Source of the DNA: Candidatus Delongbacteria bacterium
GTDB taxonomy: Bacteria > Delongbacteria > UBA4055
Direction of reading: 5' to 3'
Assembly: GCA_016938535.1 (NCBI GenBank)
Contig: JAFGUL010000171.1
Span: forward strand, 1-6,965
Length of the DNA stretch: 6,965 bases
Both the position numbers and the translations under genes were made by a program. The first letter of the stretch is position 1; every line of letters starts with the position of its first letter. The notes below the pieces were generated by a model. That model saw only the letters and a program-made list of their open reading frames with translations. It had not been told where the DNA came from and ran no database searches. Below are positions 5,317 to 6,965 of the stretch, piece after piece.

Positions 5317-6965
5317 ATGGCTCAGGATATCTACCAAAAAAATGTAATTATAATCGATGATGATGATGATCTGAGAGAGACCTATTTCGATCTGTTAAAA
5401 TCGGAAGGATTTGAGAATACATTTCAGGCTGAAAGCGGAGTAAAAGCGCTCGAAATGTCGAAAACCCAAAAGTTCGATCTGATCATTTCAGACCTGAACA
5501 TGCCTGAAATGGACGGGATAGAAACGATAAAAAAGATCAAAGAAACTCAGCCTAATGTGATGTCTATGATCCTGACCGGTTTCGGCAACATGGATATAGC
5601 CATCAAGGCATTTTCCGAGAGCCATATAAACGATTTTCTTTCCAAGCCTGTGGAGAACGAGGAACTTCTCGAAAAGATAAAAACTCATCTGAGTAAATCA
5701 GGAGAGGAGCAGGCAGAGGGTGTCATGTCCGATATGGTCAGAAAAGAATTCGGAAGCTCAAGGAATTATTTCGGACAGTTCCTGATAGACAACGGGTATA
5801 TAAGTGAGGAAGATCTGCTTGAAGCTCTGCAGAAGCAGAAAGAGACAGGCAAGATGCTCGGTGATACGCTCGTAGATATGGGACTGATGACCGATGACGA
5901 GCTTGTCAGTGCTCTTTCGGAACAGAAAGGTTATTCGATAGCGGACGATAAAGAGCTTGCCCAGATAACTGAAGAAGCCCTAATGAAGGTTCCGGCCGAT
6001 TTCGCTAAACAGCACAAACTCATTCCGATCTCAAAGGATGAGAACGGGCTCAAAGTTGCCATGGTGAATCCTGATGATCTCGCGGTGACAGACAATCTCA
6101 AAATGATAGCACAGATGTCGATCATTGCAGTATATTCCACCAAAGAAAAGATCGAAAAAGCAATTGACGTATTCTATAAAAAACTGGAATCATCCGCTTC
6201 GGCCAGTTCTGCATTAAGCGAGATCTACGGTGACGATGATCTTCAGGTGGAAGAAGTTGATGTGAAGGATATCGGGGATGAGGAAAGTGCGGATTCTGCG
6301 CCAATAATCAATCTCGTCAACAGTATTCTTGCAAAAGCGGATATTGACGGAACATCAGATATTCATATCGAGCCGCAGGAAAAATATGTTCAGATCAGAT
6401 TCAGAAAAGACGGCGATCTTTACATTCCTACGGGTTATGAACGGCTGCCGAAAAGACTGCAGTCCTCACTCAGCGCGAGGATAAAAGTCTTGACCGGAAC
6501 CATGAAACTCGATGTTAAACTGAGGCCTCAGGACGGTAAGATCCGTCTCAAGCTCAGAGGAAGAGAGATAGACTTCAGGGTCGGTTCTCTGCCTACGATT
6601 CACGGAGAAAAGATAGTGCTCCGTCTTTTGAAAACAGAGCAGCTTTACCCGATCGAAGGAATTTTCAGCGGGAATCAGACTTATATTGACGCTTTTAAGA
6701 GAAACATTAAAAGAAAAGACGGAATGGTGCTGGTAACAGGACCTACCGGATCTGGAAAAACGAATACTCTTGCTTCGGCACTTAACTATATCAAGGATGT
6801 GAAGATCAATATCGTTTCTGTAGAGGATCCTGTCGAGATCCAGAACGAAGGTATCATTCAGGTACAGATCAACCTTCAGCAGGATCTTACATTCCAGACA
6901 GCTCTGAGACAGATTCTGCGTCAGGACCCCGATGTTGTGCTTATCGGAGAGATGAGGGACTATGA
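5317..6965 (+). CDS. Receiver domain-MshEN-PilB/GspE fusion ATPase (3' end outside window)
   Basis: The first 549 residues of a multi-domain pilus extension ATPase are present; the rest lies to the right. Residues about 8-125 form a CheY-like receiver with acidic pocket D14/D15 (in IIDDDDDLRE), phosphoacceptor D59 (SDLNMPEMDG), T87 and K110 (KP pair), so phosphorylation by a histidine kinase is plausible. Residues 151-203 hold two MshEN motifs. An acidic, Ser-rich linker follows (about 290-330). The PilB/GspE core starts with the SDIHIEP box (347-353). Walker A GPTGSGKT is at 475-482, the Asp box SVEDPVEI includes E503, D504 and E507, and Walker B PDVVLIGEMRD includes E545. The His box and any zinc tetracysteine would lie beyond the edge. 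PilB adds pilins in the inner membrane. Adjacent pilT favours type IV pili over type II secretion. The start has GGGA at 5307-5310, six bases upstream. A receiver fused to PilB is not the standard architecture; the frame is continuous, with no sign of a frameshift. Confidence 0.9.
   Translation, partial: MAQDIYQKNVIIIDDDDDLRETYFDLLKSEGFENTFQAESGVKALEMSKTQKFDLIISDLNMPEMDGIETIKKIKETQPNVMSMILTGFGNMDIAIKAFSESHINDFLSKPVENEELLEKIKTHLSKSGEEQAEGVMSDMVRKEFGSSRNYFGQFLIDNGYISEEDLLEALQKQKETGKMLGDTLVDMGLMTDDELVSALSEQKGYSIADDKELAQITEEALMKVPADFAKQHKLIPISKDENGLKVAMVNPDDLAVTDNLKMIAQMSIIAVYSTKEKIEKAIDVFYKKLESSASASSALSEIYGDDDLQVEEVDVKDIGDEESADSAPIINLVNSILAKADIDGTSDIHIEPQEKYVQIRFRKDGDLYIPTGYERLPKRLQSSLSARIKVLTGTMKLDVKLRPQDGKIRLKLRGREIDFRVGSLPTIHGEKIVLRLLKTEQLYPIEGIFSGNQTYIDAFKRNIKRKDGMVLVTGPTGSGKTNTLASALNYIKDVKINIVSVEDPVEIQNEGIIQVQINLQQDLTFQTALRQILRQDPDVVLIGEMRDY
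5767..5925 (+). other. Tandem MshEN-type (c-di-GMP binding) motifs within the PilB fusion
   Basis: Two 24-residue motifs, at residues 151-174 and 180-203 of the fusion, are separated by five residues, exactly the layout of the MshEN domain. Each keeps G at position 3, L at 6, G at 10, L at 17 and 21, and Q at 24. The first two residues, normally Arg-Leu, are YF in motif 1 and ML in motif 2. In MshEN the N-terminal Arg contacts c-di-GMP, so ligand binding here is uncertain even though the scaffold is intact. Confidence 0.7.

Noticed and set aside
4597..6965. Repeated DNA between the pilT and PilB-fusion ATPase parts, such as CAGGACCCCGATGT
   Set aside because: This reflects homologous Walker motifs in paralogous ATPases with shared codon preference, not a mobile or recombinational repeat.

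Overview
The window is bacterial chromosome at a moderate, slightly AT-rich composition. Arginine is coded mainly by AGA/AGG and genes are closely packed. Type IV pilus motor ATPases, an MEP-pathway IspD and Shine-Dalgarno start sites point to a pilus-bearing bacterium, probably of diderm type. The closely matching COG2403/cPGS-type protein and TTG...TATTTT-like promoters made me think of an FCB-side or candidate-phylum lineage (Cloacimonadota or Delongbacteria are guesses only). No mobile elements, tRNAs, rRNAs or CRISPR arrays are seen.

Layout. Bases 1-69 hold a possible C-terminal tail of an unidentified forward gene. It converges with, and overlaps by 12 nt, ispD on the minus strand (58-771). 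A divergent promoter region (772-972) separates ispD from a forward gene for a COG2403 / cyclic 2,3-diphosphoglycerate synthetase-like P-loop NTPase (973-2346), which ends at a strong rho-independent terminator (2369-2398). Next comes a two-gene unit: an MthK-like two-TM potassium channel with a cytosolic RCK region (2464-3600), followed 25 nt later by a stand-alone cyclic-nucleotide-binding domain protein (3626-4123). After an 88-nt gap with its own promoter candidate comes pilT (4212-5282). Then, 34 nt on, there is a long open reading frame running off the right edge (5317 to beyond 6965). It encodes a response-regulator receiver domain fused to a MshEN-type domain and a PilB/GspE assembly ATPase.

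How the genes may work together. PilT (retraction) and the receiver-PilB fusion (extension) form an antagonistic motor pair. The extension motor carries two built-in sensory inputs: a phosphorylatable receiver with all key residues intact, and a tandem MshEN (c-di-GMP-type) motif whose usual ligand arginine is missing. The upstream channel and cNMP-binding gene look like a split ligand-gated potassium channel. The channel gene also has a well-placed internal GTG with a Shine-Dalgarno at the pore/RCK junction, recalling the soluble RCK subunits known for MthK. The most unusual features here are the receiver-MshEN-PilB fusion and the channel/CNBD pair. Their functions are inferred, not proven, from the sequence.
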